Shown: piece after piece, positions 54,102-63,021 of the stretch
How positions within the stretch are numbered: the stretch's first letter is position 1
Layout: each line of letters opens with the position of its first letter
Origin: Rufibacter hautae
GTDB taxonomy: Bacteria > Bacteroidota > Bacteroidia > Cytophagales > Hymenobacteraceae
Assembly (NCBI RefSeq): GCF_008271695.1
Contig: NZ_VKKY01000003.1
Coordinates: 744,001 to 808,000, forward strand
Length of the DNA stretch: 64,000 nt
Direction: 5' to 3'
The notes under the pieces: model-generated
The model's database searches: none
What the model saw: the letters and a program-made list of their open reading frames with translations, nothing else
Told to the model about the DNA's origin: nothing
Position numbers and translations under genes: made by a program

Positions 54102-55907
54102 TTACAGCCCATCGCCGTAGCGGAATTGGGCGTTCACGGTCACGGGAAGTTTGCCTTGGGGCGTGAGGTCGCCGGTGAGCAGCCTGGCCGCCGCCGCCTG
54201 CACCGCCGGCAGTTGCTGGTAGCCCACCACCAGGGCCGTGGCCTGGTTCACGTCTTCAAAGCGGTTCAAGGTGTAGGCATTGTCAAACAGCACCACTACG
54301 CTTCGCTTCTTCCGGATGAGTTCGTTCACCAAGGCGCGTTCCTGCGGGCTGAAACCCAGGTTATTGCTGGGCCTGATGCTGGGGCCGTAGATACTGATGA
54401 GCAGCAAATCGTACTTGAGCAATTCCTTCCGGAGTTTCTCCAGGTCTTTCTTGGTGGTGCGGCGGGGCAGGAAGAAATCCTTGGTGGTGAGTTTGTTTTT
54501 GATCTGTTTCTGGAAAAACGTAGGCTTAGTGCCGCCCACGGCCAGGCTGGCCACCGTACGGCGCTTTTTATCCTCCAGCGGAATCATCTTGCGTTTGTTC
54601 TGCAGCAGCGTGAGCGACCCTTCTGAGAGGCGCCGGAGCATCTCGTGGGCGTGCGGGGCGTGCAGATCGCGGTAAAGGCTGTCCAGCACAATGGGTTTGT
54701 ATTTGTTCAGCCCCACCCAGTACTTGGCGGCCAAAACCTTGCGGCACCGGCGGTCAATCTCCTTTTGGCTCAGTCGCTTCTGCCGGATGGCGGCTTTGAT
54801 GGCTTGCAGCGCCTGCGGCACGCTTACCAAACGTTCCAGCACATCGTTGCCGGCCTCCAGCGCCATGACCTCGGCCTCGCCGGGTTTAAAGTACTTGGTC
54901 ACGCCCTTCATCACCATGGCATCGGTGAAAATGAGTCCGCTATACTCTAGTTCTTTCCGGAGGATGTCCGTCACGATGGGTTTGGAGAGGGAGGCGGGCA
55001 GGTTGGCGGTGGAGTCCAGTTTGGGCAGGTGGATGTGCCCTACCATGATGCCGCCCACGCCGCTCTGGATGAGGTGCCGGAAAGGGTACAGTTCCAGGGA
55101 GTCTAGCCGGTTGCGGCCGTAGGGGATGACGGGCAGGTCATAGTGCGAGTCCACATCGGTGTCGCCGTGGCCGGGGAAGTGCTTGGCGGTGGCAATGATG
55201 CCGTTGTCCTGCATGCCCATCATCTGGGCCAGGCTCTTGGAACTGACATCGTCTTTGTTCTCCCCAAAGGCCCGGTAACTGATGATGGGGTTATGCGGAT
55301 TGTTGTTCACGTCTATGACCGGCGCGAAGTTGAGGTGCATGCCCAAGCGCTTGAACTCAAACGCCATCTCGGCGCCCATCTGGTAAATAAGGCTGTCATT
55401 GTTGATGGCGCCCAGCAGCATGGGCAGCGGGTACTGCATGGCGCTGTCCATGCGCATGCCAATACCGTTCTCGGCGTCCATGCCGATCCAGAGGGGAATC
55501 TTGGAGGCGGCCTGCAGGCGGTTGGTCATTTTGGCTTGCCTGATGGGGCCGCCCTGGAAAAAGATAAGCCCGCCCACCTTGTACTGCCTAATTAATCGAA
55601 GGACGTCTTCCTCGTGCGCCGGCCCTTTGTTGGAGAACACCTCAATCATCATGAGTTGCGTGATGCGCTCATCTGGGGTCATGCGCCGGAACACCGAGTC
55701 TACCCACTTGTTCTTGCGGTTAAGCGTGGTGATGAGGGCGTTGGGGTATTTGATGGTGTCTTCCGGCGAGATAGGCTCGGGCTTGAAAACCACCGTTTCC
55801 TCTGCGTGCGGATTCTTCTTTTTACAGCCCAGAAGGCAAATGCCCGCCAGGCAAAGCAATAGGCAAAAGGGAAGAAGAGCACGTGTGAAGGCAGCGTTTT
55901 TGGGCAT
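54102..55907 (-). CDS. nagZ: GH3-family beta-N-acetylglucosaminidase, NagZ-like lipoprotein
   Basis: 601 residues with a lipoprotein signal (CLAGICLLGCKKK). GH3 barrel with IGMDAENGIGMRMDS, the NagZ signature ATAKHFPGHGDTDVDSHYDL (general acid His/Asp) and nucleophile Asp in IFTDAMVMKGVTKYF. A C-terminal domain follows after residue 400 (ALVNELIRKKRSVVVLFDN). Without the beta-lactamase domain fused to many longer Bacteroidota homologues. First gene of the reverse operon; likely cleaves terminal GlcNAc from wall fragments before NamZ acts. Confidence 0.9.
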   Translation of the reverse strand: MPKNAAFTRALLPFCLLLCLAGICLLGCKKKNPHAEETVVFKPEPISPEDTIKYPNALITTLNRKNKWVDSVFRRMTPDERITQLMMIEVFSNKGPAHEEDVLRLIRQYKVGGLIFFQGGPIRQAKMTNRLQAASKIPLWIGMDAENGIGMRMDSAMQYPLPMLLGAINNDSLIYQMGAEMAFEFKRLGMHLNFAPVIDVNNNPHNPIISYRAFGENKDDVSSKSLAQMMGMQDNGIIATAKHFPGHGDTDVDSHYDLPVIPYGRNRLDSLELYPFRHLIQSGVGGIMVGHIHLPKLDSTANLPASLSKPIVTDILRKELEYSGLIFTDAMVMKGVTKYFKPGEAEVMALEAGNDVLERLVSVPQALQAIKAAIRQKRLSQKEIDRRCRKVLAAKYWVGLNKYKPIVLDSLYRDLHAPHAHEMLRRLSEGSLTLLQNKRKMIPLEDKKRRTVASLAVGGTKPTFFQKQIKNKLTTKDFFLPRRTTKKDLEKLRKELLKYDLLLISIYGPSIRPSNNLGFSPQERALVNELIRKKRSVVVLFDNAYTLNRFEDVNQATALVVGYQQLPAVQAAAARLLTGDLTPQGKLPVTVNAQFRYGDGL

Positions 55908-56245
55908 GTTTGGTTGGCAATAAGTTCTGTTTTCCGGGGGCCGGGGGAGGAGAAAGCACCCATCTAAAAGCCTTTACCTTACGCTATCTTTTAAGGTAGG
56001 TTGACGGCCAAGGCTAAATACCAAGATCGTGTAGCGCCGCAGCCTACCAGAAAGAACGTATTAGGTGAATGGGCTTCATACACAAATCGGGCCGGATAAA
56101 AACAGGTGACTGGAGGAGTATCAAACCTGCAGATTCAAGTCAATGACTTGCGAAAATATGCCTTGCAATACCCCAGGGTATGGACTTCCTATTTCCAGCT
56201 TCGTTTTAAAATTGGGGCCTGGAAACGCCTGTTGTGGGTAAATAG
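55908..56245. other. Gap upstream of the NagZ operon
   Basis: About 340 bases between the reverse NagZ gene and the terminator of the next reverse gene. It should hold the NagZ operon promoter; I see no convincing box, frame or repeat in it. Confidence 0.35.
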
Positions 56246-56283
56246 AAAAGCCGTTGCTAGAACTGAATCTGGCAACGGCTTTT
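56246..56283 (-). terminator. Terminator of the dienelactone hydrolase gene
   Basis: Perfect 12-bp stem (56246-56257 with 56272-56283), T-run on the minus strand, about 25 bases past the stop. Confidence 0.78.
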
Positions 56284-56306
56284 GGTTTATGGGGCTTTTT
56301 TTAAGC

Positions 56307-57092
56307 TTACTTTTTGAAAATCTCCGCGAAAAACTGTTTCATAGCTTCCCAGGAGCGGCGGTCGGCGGCGGCGTTGTAGGCGGCACCTTTGCTGATATCT
56401 GAGCCGGCCTCTGGGTTGGTGAAGGCGTGCACCGTGCCGCTGTAGGCGATGAACTGATAGTCTACCTTGGCATCGTTCATTTCTTTGAAGAAGCCGTCCA
56501 GTTCGGCCTTGGACACAAACGGGTCAATGGCGCCGTGCGCTACCAGAACCTTGGTTTTGATGTTGGCGGCATCGGCGGGGTTAGGCGTGCCCAGACCCCC
56601 GTGGAAACTCACCACGCCAGCCACATCGGCACCACTGCGGGCCAGTTCCAGCACCGTCGTGCCCCCGAAGCAGTACCCGATGGCGGCCACCTTGGTAGCG
56701 TCTACGTTGGGTTGTTTCTTCAACTGGGCAAGCCCGGCGTTCACCCGCTGGCGCAGGAGCGGAATGTTGTTTTTGTACTTGGTAGCCTCGGCACCCATGG
56801 TTTCTGAGGTGGTGGGCCGCACGCCTTTCCCGTAGATATCGGGCGCGAAGGCCACGTACCCCATTCGGGCCAACTGGTCGCATCTTTTTTTGGTGTAGTC
56901 ACCTATGCCGTTCCACTCGTGTACCACCAGCACCGCCGGTTGTTTGCCCTTCTTAGTGGCATCGTAGGCCAGGTAACCTTCCAGAGTGGTAGAGCCTTCT
57001 TTGTACTCCACCAACTGCGTTTTGATCTGTTGGGCCTGGGCCGCAACCTGAGCGGAGAAGAAGAGCACGAAGGCAAAAAGGAGTTTTTTCAT
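56307..57092 (-). CDS. Dienelactone hydrolase family protein, secreted
   Basis: 261 residues with signal peptide (KKLLFAFVLFFSAQVAAQAQ). Alpha/beta hydrolase with Cys nucleophile in AAIGYCFGGTTVL, Asp in VAHGAIDPFVS and His in YSGTVHAFTNPEA, the DLH-type Cys-Asp-His triad. VLVVHEWNGIGDYTKKRCDQL is the family N-terminal segment. Probably a periplasmic esterase. ATG start at 57092. Confidence 0.88.
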   Translation of the reverse strand: MKKLLFAFVLFFSAQVAAQAQQIKTQLVEYKEGSTTLEGYLAYDATKKGKQPAVLVVHEWNGIGDYTKKRCDQLARMGYVAFAPDIYGKGVRPTTSETMGAEATKYKNNIPLLRQRVNAGLAQLKKQPNVDATKVAAIGYCFGGTTVLELARSGADVAGVVSFHGGLGTPNPADAANIKTKVLVAHGAIDPFVSKAELDGFFKEMNDAKVDYQFIAYSGTVHAFTNPEAGSDISKGAAYNAAADRRSWEAMKQFFAEIFKK

Positions 57093-57330
57093 CTTGGTCT
57101 AGCGTTTTAGGTTCATCAAGTGGGTCTGGCTCAGTATCCAGAGCCGGTAAAAAGAAAAGCGGATACTGCCCCTAAGGTAACAGTTCCGCTTTACAATTTC
57201 TGAGCCTAAAATCACCCCAATTTCCGATTGTTCTGTCAGCCAGCTTTCTGCTGAGAAACCAAAAAGCCGGAGGGCTGTTTCAACGCTCTTTCAAGGAAAA
57301 GATGCCTGAAACAGAATCTTGACGGGTGAG

Positions 57331-58158
57331 TTAGAACCGCAGGGAGGCGTTTAAACCGGCGGCGCCGTTCTGCCAGTTAGGAGAGACCACCCAGTTCCGT
57401 TTCTGCAGTTGGGTTTTCGCCTTCCGGATGGCCCAGTAGCTGGCCTTTCCGGTCAGGTAGCCCAAAGCGGCCCCTGCCAGCACATCAGAAGCCCAGTGTT
57501 TGTTGTCATTGATCCTGGATAAGCCTACCAGCGTGGCCACCCCGTATGCTACCTCGGGCACCCATTTGCTGTCTCGGTACACCGAGGCCAGGGCTGTGGC
57601 CGCCGCAAAGGCGTTGGACGTGTGCGATGACGGGAAAGAGGTGTTCTTGCCGCTGCCGTCGGCGCCGTCAAACAGGTGGCTGTCATCTGTGCTGCTGGGG
57701 CGGTGGCGTTGGAAACTTTTCTTCAGGATGCTGGTAGAAACCGCACTCAGGTAAAATCCGCCTAAGCCTACCAGGGCCGCTTCGCGCATCTTGGGCCGTT
57801 TGGCCAGGGCACCCATGGCAAACATGGTAGCAAAGGTGGCGTGCAGCGGAAGGGCCGTGCCCAAAGGCTCTACCAGGCGGGCGGTCTTGTCAGAAACAGA
57901 GGTGCGTTCCTGCTGTGCCAAAACGTGCAGCGGACGGTCATACCGGTTGTAGGAGGTAATGAAAAGACCGGTCACCAGGAGCACCGAGGAAGATTTTAGC
58001 AGCAAGCTTTTGTGTTGTTTCACCCAGGGAAGGCTGGGGGCCTGTTGGAAGTAGGTGGTGTCTGTTTGTGTTTGTAAGGAATCGGGACCCAGAGAGGCGG
58101 CAAATACCGAAGCCCTGGTCATGTAGAGAAGCGCTACAAGGATCAGAAGGAATCGCAT
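57331..58158 (-). CDS. PAP2-family phosphatase, secreted/membrane
   Basis: 275 residues with an N-terminal signal or anchor (RFLLILVALLYMTRASVFA). The three PAP2 motifs are visible: KKSFQRHRPSS (K-x6-RP), SFPSSHTSNA (PSxH) and SRINDNKHWASD (SR-x5-H-x3-D), with all catalytic residues. Likely an undecaprenyl- or lipid-phosphate phosphatase facing the periplasm. Monocistronic, distant from the inositol-lipid genes, so a link to them is speculative. Confidence 0.88.
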   Translation of the reverse strand: MRFLLILVALLYMTRASVFAASLGPDSLQTQTDTTYFQQAPSLPWVKQHKSLLLKSSSVLLVTGLFITSYNRYDRPLHVLAQQERTSVSDKTARLVEPLGTALPLHATFATMFAMGALAKRPKMREAALVGLGGFYLSAVSTSILKKSFQRHRPSSTDDSHLFDGADGSGKNTSFPSSHTSNAFAAATALASVYRDSKWVPEVAYGVATLVGLSRINDNKHWASDVLAGAALGYLTGKASYWAIRKAKTQLQKRNWVVSPNWQNGAAGLNASLRF

Positions 58159-58358
58159 AGAAACTTAAAAGTCAAAGGGATAGATAAAAACCTAAGTTCA
58201 TTCTACCACAATAAGTTTCCTGTTTCAGAATATTTCGATGAATCTCTGGCAAGCTCCTTTGAACTGAAAGGTTTATAAGGTTAAAGGGTATGCCTTCCTC
58301 ATTGTTTGAGCAAGGTTTGTCCATTTAGAAGCTAGCTTTTTTAGCCCATTTTCAAGGA

Positions 58359-58414
58359 AAACGCCCCAAAGCAGCAGTCCCTCCGGAAAGGGAACCTGTT
58401 GCTTTGGGGCGTTT
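58359..58414 (-). terminator. Terminator of the DUF2059 gene
   Basis: 19-bp stem (58359-58377 with 58396-58414) with one mismatch and an 18-base loop; A-rich on the plus strand so T-rich on the minus transcript. Overlaps a palindrome-family half (TTAGCCCATTTTC) at about 58,341. Confidence 0.75.
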
Positions 58415-58438
58415 CGTTTTGCGGGACGGGCGGGTTGC

Positions 58439-58909
58439 CTAATTGTCGCCCTGCATTTTCTTCTGGATGGCCTCCTGCAGTTCCATCATGTGCGGCTCCA
58501 CCTTGGACTGGCCAATCTGGGCGCTTTTCATGGTGATGATAGACTGTTTAGACGCCATCTTTTTGCCGGTGGGCGTGAGATAGAACGTGTTCATGTCTTT
58601 GAGTTCTTTCTCAGTGAACTCCGTCATGTACAGTTGAATCAGGTCTGACTTGATGGCATCCCAGTTCATGTATTTGGAAAAGAAAGACCTTACCTCCACC
58701 TCGGCGGCTTTCATGGCCGGTACCTGTTCCATCTGCATGGTAAGCATCTGCTGGAGGTTGTCATCAATGGTCTTGGGGCTGCCCATGGTCAGGAGCAGGG
58801 TTTCTGCGGCTTTGTAATGGCTGCTCTGGGTCTGCGTCTGAGCTTGCGCCATGGCACTGCCTGCTGAAACCACCAGCAGCATGACCCACAGAGAGAATAA
58901 CTTTTTCAT
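58439..58909 (-). CDS. DUF2059-domain secreted protein
   Basis: 156 residues with a signal peptide (KKLFSLWVMLLVVSAGSAMAQ). All-helical DUF2059 domain: LYMTEFTEKELKDMNTFYLTPTGKKM is the signature (in parts: TEFTEKELKDMNTFYLTP). Probably periplasmic; function unknown. ATG start at 58909. Confidence 0.85.
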   Translation of the reverse strand: MKKLFSLWVMLLVVSAGSAMAQAQTQTQSSHYKAAETLLLTMGSPKTIDDNLQQMLTMQMEQVPAMKAAEVEVRSFFSKYMNWDAIKSDLIQLYMTEFTEKELKDMNTFYLTPTGKKMASKQSIITMKSAQIGQSKVEPHMMELQEAIQKKMQGDN

Positions 58910-59070
58910 TTTTTAAGATTAATTTGTTCCATAAATACGTATAGCGGGGCACAATAGCCAGTTTTAAGGCTTATTTATTTTGGACAATCCCAACGCAGGA
59001 ACCGCTTTCCCTTGTCTGCGTAACACAGCAATCTAAGATTATCAGATCTATCACCAAGCCATTCATACCT

Positions 59071-59619
59071 ATGGAAATAATCAAGAGAGAAACCGCTTAC
59101 CAAGGGCATTACCGCCTGCAGGTGTACACCGTGCAAGACAAAGGAAACGAGTTTGAGCGTGAGGTCTTCCAGACCGGGCAGGCGGCGGCGGCGCTGGTCT
59201 ACGACACCGAAAAAGAGAAATTCATCTTCGCCAAGCAGTTCAGGCCGGCCATTGAGCAGGACCTGGTAGAGGCCGTGGCAGGCATGCTGGACAGCGAAGA
59301 CGAGAAACCGGAGGAGGCCATCACCCGCGAGATTGAGGAGGAGATCGGTTACGCCGTAGACAAGCTCCAAAAAATCTATGACTTCTATCCCTCCCCGGGG
59401 GCTTTCGCGGAGAAAATCTACCTGTTCTACGCCGAGGTGAGCAAGAAAACGAGCGAAGGCGGCGGCAAAGGCGACGAGAACGAGGACATCAAAACCCTGG
59501 AACTGTCTCCAAGTGAACTGGCCAAATACTCCTTCATTGACGGGAAAACCCTGTTGGCCGTGGAGTGGGCCAAAGCCAATGTGCTGCCAGACCTGCAGAG
59601 CAAGAAAAAAGCAAAATAG
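59071..59619 (+). CDS. NUDIX hydrolase (ADP-ribose/GDP-mannose pyrophosphatase type)
   Basis: 182 residues. The NUDIX box is readable as GMLDSEDEKPEEAITREIEEEIGY (in parts: EEAITREIEEEIG), with the REUxEExG core intact but one residue more than usual between the first Gly and Glu. FIFAKQFRPAIEQDLVEAVAG before it and YDFYPSPGAFAEKIYLFYAE after it are typical of the ADPRase/NudK group. Probably cytoplasmic housekeeping. ATG start. Confidence 0.87.
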   Translation: MEIIKRETAYQGHYRLQVYTVQDKGNEFEREVFQTGQAAAALVYDTEKEKFIFAKQFRPAIEQDLVEAVAGMLDSEDEKPEEAITREIEEEIGYAVDKLQKIYDFYPSPGAFAEKIYLFYAEVSKKTSEGGGKGDENEDIKTLELSPSELAKYSFIDGKTLLAVEWAKANVLPDLQSKKKAK

Positions 59620-59960
59620 AAATCCTTTCCGGGCTGGATTAAGACCGATGCTACAGAACAATTTACTTATTTCCGTTTTAGTACCGTTTTCTCAGAATCA
59701 GCCCTAAAACAAAAACAATTGTGCGGCTTTCGTCTGCCTGGCTATAGGGAGGTGAGAGGCGCACCTTTTGGCTGCTGCCCATAAGAGAACGCCCGGAAAT
59801 TGGCTGGCAAGCCGTACCGTATCGGCTGAGGTGCTTCTGATTGGTCTTCTGCCGGAGAATGCTCCCGGAGTTCTAAAATAGAGACCATTAACTAACTCTC
59901 CCCGGATCTGCCCGTAAACAGGTACATCAGTTTATTGTACTCACTTAAATCTGACCAACT
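59620..59960. other. Gap of about 340 bases
   Basis: Contains a palindrome-family copy (about 59,676-59,710: TTTTAGTACCGTTTTC then AGAATCAGCCCTAAAAC). No supported frame. The promoter of the hydrophilic protein gene should lie in the last 100 bases. Confidence 0.4.
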
Positions 59961-60509
59961 ATGGAAGATCAAAATAAGGACCAAGGAACGCCCCGTCAGA
60001 AGGGAAATGGAAGCAACAACAGCCAGGATGGAAATCGCGGGGACGGTGTTTTTGCGGATCATAACTACGGCACCAAAGCCGAAGGCGGCAACACCGCCAA
60101 CTATGACGCCGACGGACACCAAGACATAAATGATGCCGGCGGTCGCATTGACGATGGCCAAGCCCACGATGACGTAAACGGCGGCGGGGATATCCTGGGC
60201 CGCCGGGGCGGAGGCTACGGCGAACGTAACATGGAACTTGGCAAACAGCCGAATGAGGAGAAGCGACCTATTCACGGCGCCGAGAGTGACAAAGACACTG
60301 GCTACGGTACCCACGCCGGCGGTCTCAGCGATAGCCACAGCGGGTTCAAAGGCAACCATAACGGGAACGACGGTACCGGCGGCGGTCGCAGCAGCGGACA
60401 CGCCGGCCATGGCGGTGACCCAGATGATGAGAAATATTCACCCAACAAGGGCGGCAAAGATCAGAACAATGATCCAGATGTAGCCGGTCGGGGCGCCAGA
60501 ACAAACTAG
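59961..60509 (+). CDS. Highly hydrophilic, disordered Gly/Asn/Asp-rich protein
   Basis: 182 residues with almost no hydrophobic residues; rich in Gly, Asn, Asp, His and Lys (for example KGNGSNNSQDGNRGDG and AGGLSDSHSGFKGNHN). No signal peptide and no cysteine. Composition is like hydrophilin/LEA-type stress proteins. ATG start, own terminator downstream. The antisense frame (59892-60410) looks membrane-like only as a mirror of this composition. Function unknown. Confidence 0.75.
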   Translation: MEDQNKDQGTPRQKGNGSNNSQDGNRGDGVFADHNYGTKAEGGNTANYDADGHQDINDAGGRIDDGQAHDDVNGGGDILGRRGGGYGERNMELGKQPNEEKRPIHGAESDKDTGYGTHAGGLSDSHSGFKGNHNGNDGTGGGRSSGHAGHGGDPDDEKYSPNKGGKDQNNDPDVAGRGARTN

Positions 60510-60527
60510 GCGCTTTATAACTAATTC

Positions 60528-60566
60528 ACAGAAGGCCTGTCTCTTGCATAGAGGCAGGCCTTCTGT
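60528..60566 (+). terminator. Terminator of the hydrophilic protein gene
   Basis: 12-bp perfect stem (60528-60539 with 60555-60566), extended by GTCTC/GAGGC pairing with one mismatch; followed by a T-run and a palindrome-family half. Confidence 0.8.
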
Positions 60567-60722
60567 TTTTGGGCTGTTTTCCTAGAAACGCCCCTAAATC
60601 CTCCTGCCTGGGCAAGACAGCAAAGAAAAGGTTTCTTCCGTACAAGACGTGTAGTAAACGCTTGGCCCGCCGCGCAGACGTAGCTGCCAAAATTCAGCCA
60701 TTTGTAAGAAAGACCTGCCTAC

Positions 60723-60905
60723 ATGAGCCTGCAAGAATACCACCAGAAACGCCACTTCAACCAAACCCCGGAACCCGAAGGCAAAGAAGCCATAAGCAAA
60801 GGCGCCCTGCATTTTGTGGTGCACCGGCACTAAGCCTCCCAGCTGCACTATGATTTCCAGCTGGAGTTGGAAGGCAAAGGTCCCTCGCTAAACCCCATCA
60901 ACTAA
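60723..60905 (+). pseudogene. ligD: LigD 3'-phosphoesterase-domain remnant
   Basis: In one frame from ATG 60723 it reads YHQKRHFNQTPEPEGKE, then LHFVVHRH, a stop (60831-60833), ASQLHYDFQLELEG and KGPSLNP, then a stop at 60903. These match the start of the LigD phosphoesterase domain (YxxKRxFxxTPEP, FVVxxHxASxLHYDF, KGPSxxP) with the SWAVP segment and everything after KGPSLNP deleted. It sits 11 bases before the intact polymerase-domain gene. No ligase domain is present. A single decayed LigD is the simplest reading. Confidence 0.78.
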
Positions 60906-60916
60906 AAAACCCGAAA

Positions 60917-61846
60917 ATGGCCTCAAAACAGGAAAAAGACGAAGACTCTCTGGTGCTGGAACTGGACGGCAAGCAAATCTCCATTTCGCATCCAGACAAG
61001 CTGTATTGGCCCGAGGAGGGCATTTCCAAAAAAGACTTGGTGCTGTACTACCAGACCATGGCCGATGTGTTGCTGCCTTATCTCAAAGACCGGCCCGAGT
61101 CTCTGCTGCGGCACCCAAACGGCATCACCAAACCGGGTTTCTTCCAGAAAGACGCTGGCGAGCACGCCCCCGATTGGCTCCAGACCACGTCCATCAAAGC
61201 CGAGTCCACGGGTAAGCAAGTCGATTACCTGGTTTGCCAGAACAAAGCCGCTTTGGCCTATCTCAACAACCTAGGCTGCATTCAGTTGAACCCTTGGAAC
61301 TCCCGCCTGCAAAACCTGGACACCCCAGATTACCTGGTGCTGGACCTGGACCCCGGCGAGAACACCTATGACGAGGTGGTAGAAACGGCGCTGGCCGCGA
61401 AGAAGATCCTGGATGAACTGAAGATACCTGTCTACGCCAAAACTTCCGGGGCCACCGGCATGCACCTGTATGTGCCCTTGGCTGCCAAATGGCCCTTTGA
61501 GTTGGTGAAAGAACTCGCCCATTTGTTGGCTCAGCGCCTGCACGGCAAACTTCCTAAACTCACCAGCCTGGAGCGCAGCCCCAAAGAACGCCGGAACCAG
61601 ATCTACATTGATTTTCTGCAGAATGCCATCGCGCAGACCATTGCGGCGCCCTATTGCGTGCGTCCCAGAGCCGGCGTTACCGTTTCCACGCCGCTTTTGT
61701 GGGAAGAAGTCAAAACCGGATTGCACCCTTCGCAGTTTACCATAAAGAACGTACCTGACCGCGTCCAGAAACTAGGTGATATCTTCAAGCCGGTGCTGGG
61801 GGAAGGAATAGACGTTGCCGCCTACCTAAAGAAACTGAAAAAATAG
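60917..61846 (+). CDS. LigD polymerase-domain protein (primase-polymerase)
   Basis: 309 residues matching the archaeo-eukaryotic primase-like polymerase domain of bacterial NHEJ ligase D: KLYWPEEGISKKDLVLYY at the start, SLLRHPNG, FFQKDAGEHAPDW, metal-binding YLVLDLDPGE (DxD), KTSGATGMHLYVPL and a final PRAGVTVSTPLLWEEV (in parts). Adds ribo- or deoxynucleotides at break ends in the full enzyme. Here it stands alone; the phosphoesterase remnant precedes it, the ligase domain is missing and no Ku gene is seen. ATG 60917. Confidence 0.9.
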   Translation: MASKQEKDEDSLVLELDGKQISISHPDKLYWPEEGISKKDLVLYYQTMADVLLPYLKDRPESLLRHPNGITKPGFFQKDAGEHAPDWLQTTSIKAESTGKQVDYLVCQNKAALAYLNNLGCIQLNPWNSRLQNLDTPDYLVLDLDPGENTYDEVVETALAAKKILDELKIPVYAKTSGATGMHLYVPLAAKWPFELVKELAHLLAQRLHGKLPKLTSLERSPKERRNQIYIDFLQNAIAQTIAAPYCVRPRAGVTVSTPLLWEEVKTGLHPSQFTIKNVPDRVQKLGDIFKPVLGEGIDVAAYLKKLKK

Positions 61847-61850
61847 AACT

Positions 61851-62873
61851 ATGAAAGATCAAACCAAGAAAACACTTTTACTGGCCGGGGCCGCCTTGGG
61901 GACAATCCTGGCCCTGCGTGCCCGCGCGCGCCGCAAACAGGAATTCTCCTTTACAGACCGCACCGTGCTCATCACCGGTGGTAGCCGCGGGTTGGGCTTG
62001 GTGCTGGCCCGCATGTTTGCCGAGCAGGGCGCCAAAATAGCCATCTGTTCCCGTACCCAGCACCAACTGGATGCCGCCCGCGAAGAACTGGAAGCCGGCG
62101 GCGCCACCGTTCTCGCCTTTAACTGCGATGTGAGTGACCAGGGGCAGGTGAAAGCCATGATCCGGGAGATCACAGACCGGCTGGGACCGGTAGAGGTGCT
62201 CATCAACAACGCCGGTATCATTGCCGCCGGGCCGCTGGAAGAAATGACCGTGGAAGACTTCAAAGCCGCCATGGACATCCACTACTACGGGTCGCTGTAT
62301 ACCATGCTGGAGGTGATTCCGGAAATGAAAGCCCGAGGAGAGGGCCGCATCGTGAACATCGCCTCGGTGGGAGGGAAGGTGAGCGTGCCCCACCTGGTGC
62401 CGTACAGCGGCAGCAAGTTCGCGCTGGTGGGCATGTCTGAGGGGTTCAGGTCTGAGCTCATCAAAGACGGCGTCTACGTCACCACCATCAACCCGGGCCT
62501 GATGCGTACCGGCAGCGCCCGCAACGCCTTCGTCAAAGGCCAGAACGAGAAAGAGTACACCGCTTTCGCGCTCATGGACGCCAATCCTTTGATTTCCCTG
62601 GCCGCCGACAAGGCCGCCCGCGATATCATCAATGCCTGCCGGTACGGTAAATCCGAAGTTACGCTGGGGCTCAACGCCAAATTCATCAGCATGCTGCACG
62701 GGCTTTTCCCCGGCACCACCTCAGATCTCATGGGCTTGGTGAACATGTTCTTGCCAGGTCCGGGCGGCGTAGGGCAGGAGGCGGTGCGCGGCTACGAAAG
62801 CGAGACCGAGCTTACCCAATCTCCCCTGAATGCGCCTAACCAGAAAGCGGCCCAGGAAAACAACGAGCTTTAA
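61851..62873 (+). CDS. SDR-family oxidoreductase with N-terminal membrane anchor
   Basis: 340 residues. A hydrophobic N-terminal stretch (LLLAGAALGTILALRA) precedes the classic SDR: VLITGGSRGLGLVLARMF, NNAGII, catalytic Tyr/Lys in YSGSKFAL and INPGLMRTG. The Gly-rich C-terminus may fold back onto the anchor. ATG four bases after the LigD-polymerase gene, so probably co-transcribed, but no functional link is obvious. Substrate unknown. Confidence 0.87.
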   Translation: MKDQTKKTLLLAGAALGTILALRARARRKQEFSFTDRTVLITGGSRGLGLVLARMFAEQGAKIAICSRTQHQLDAAREELEAGGATVLAFNCDVSDQGQVKAMIREITDRLGPVEVLINNAGIIAAGPLEEMTVEDFKAAMDIHYYGSLYTMLEVIPEMKARGEGRIVNIASVGGKVSVPHLVPYSGSKFALVGMSEGFRSELIKDGVYVTTINPGLMRTGSARNAFVKGQNEKEYTAFALMDANPLISLAADKAARDIINACRYGKSEVTLGLNAKFISMLHGLFPGTTSDLMGLVNMFLPGPGGVGQEAVRGYESETELTQSPLNAPNQKAAQENNEL

Positions 62874-63021
62874 AAAAGCATTTCTGAAAAGGATAGCCCT
62901 GCCAAGTTAGAGTTAAAGCTGTTGCGCCTGGCAGACATAATAGCTTGTTTTTCAGCTTTTCATAAGGAACAAGGCTGGATTTTTTCGTACACCTAAGCTT
63001 AACTAACCAAAAGATAAAACT

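Noticed and set aside
52804-54120. 438-codon forward frame
   Set aside because: Antisense to the NamZ gene, whose motifs and signal peptide are unmistakable. Long shadow frames are common in G+C-rich coding DNA.
57331-58158. PAP2 protein as inositol phosphoceramide synthase
   Set aside because: PAP2 motifs are shared by many lipid phosphatases, the gene is about 6 kb from the inositol-lipid set and is transcribed separately, so the link is not supported.
59892-60410. 172-codon reverse frame resembling a membrane protein
   Set aside because: It mirrors the Gly/Asn/Asp codons of the hydrophilic protein (antisense of those codons gives Ala/Val/Ile). The forward frame has a better start and a matching terminator.
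61878-62699. 273-codon reverse frame
   Set aside because: Antisense to the SDR gene; His- and Gly-rich shadow of the true frame.
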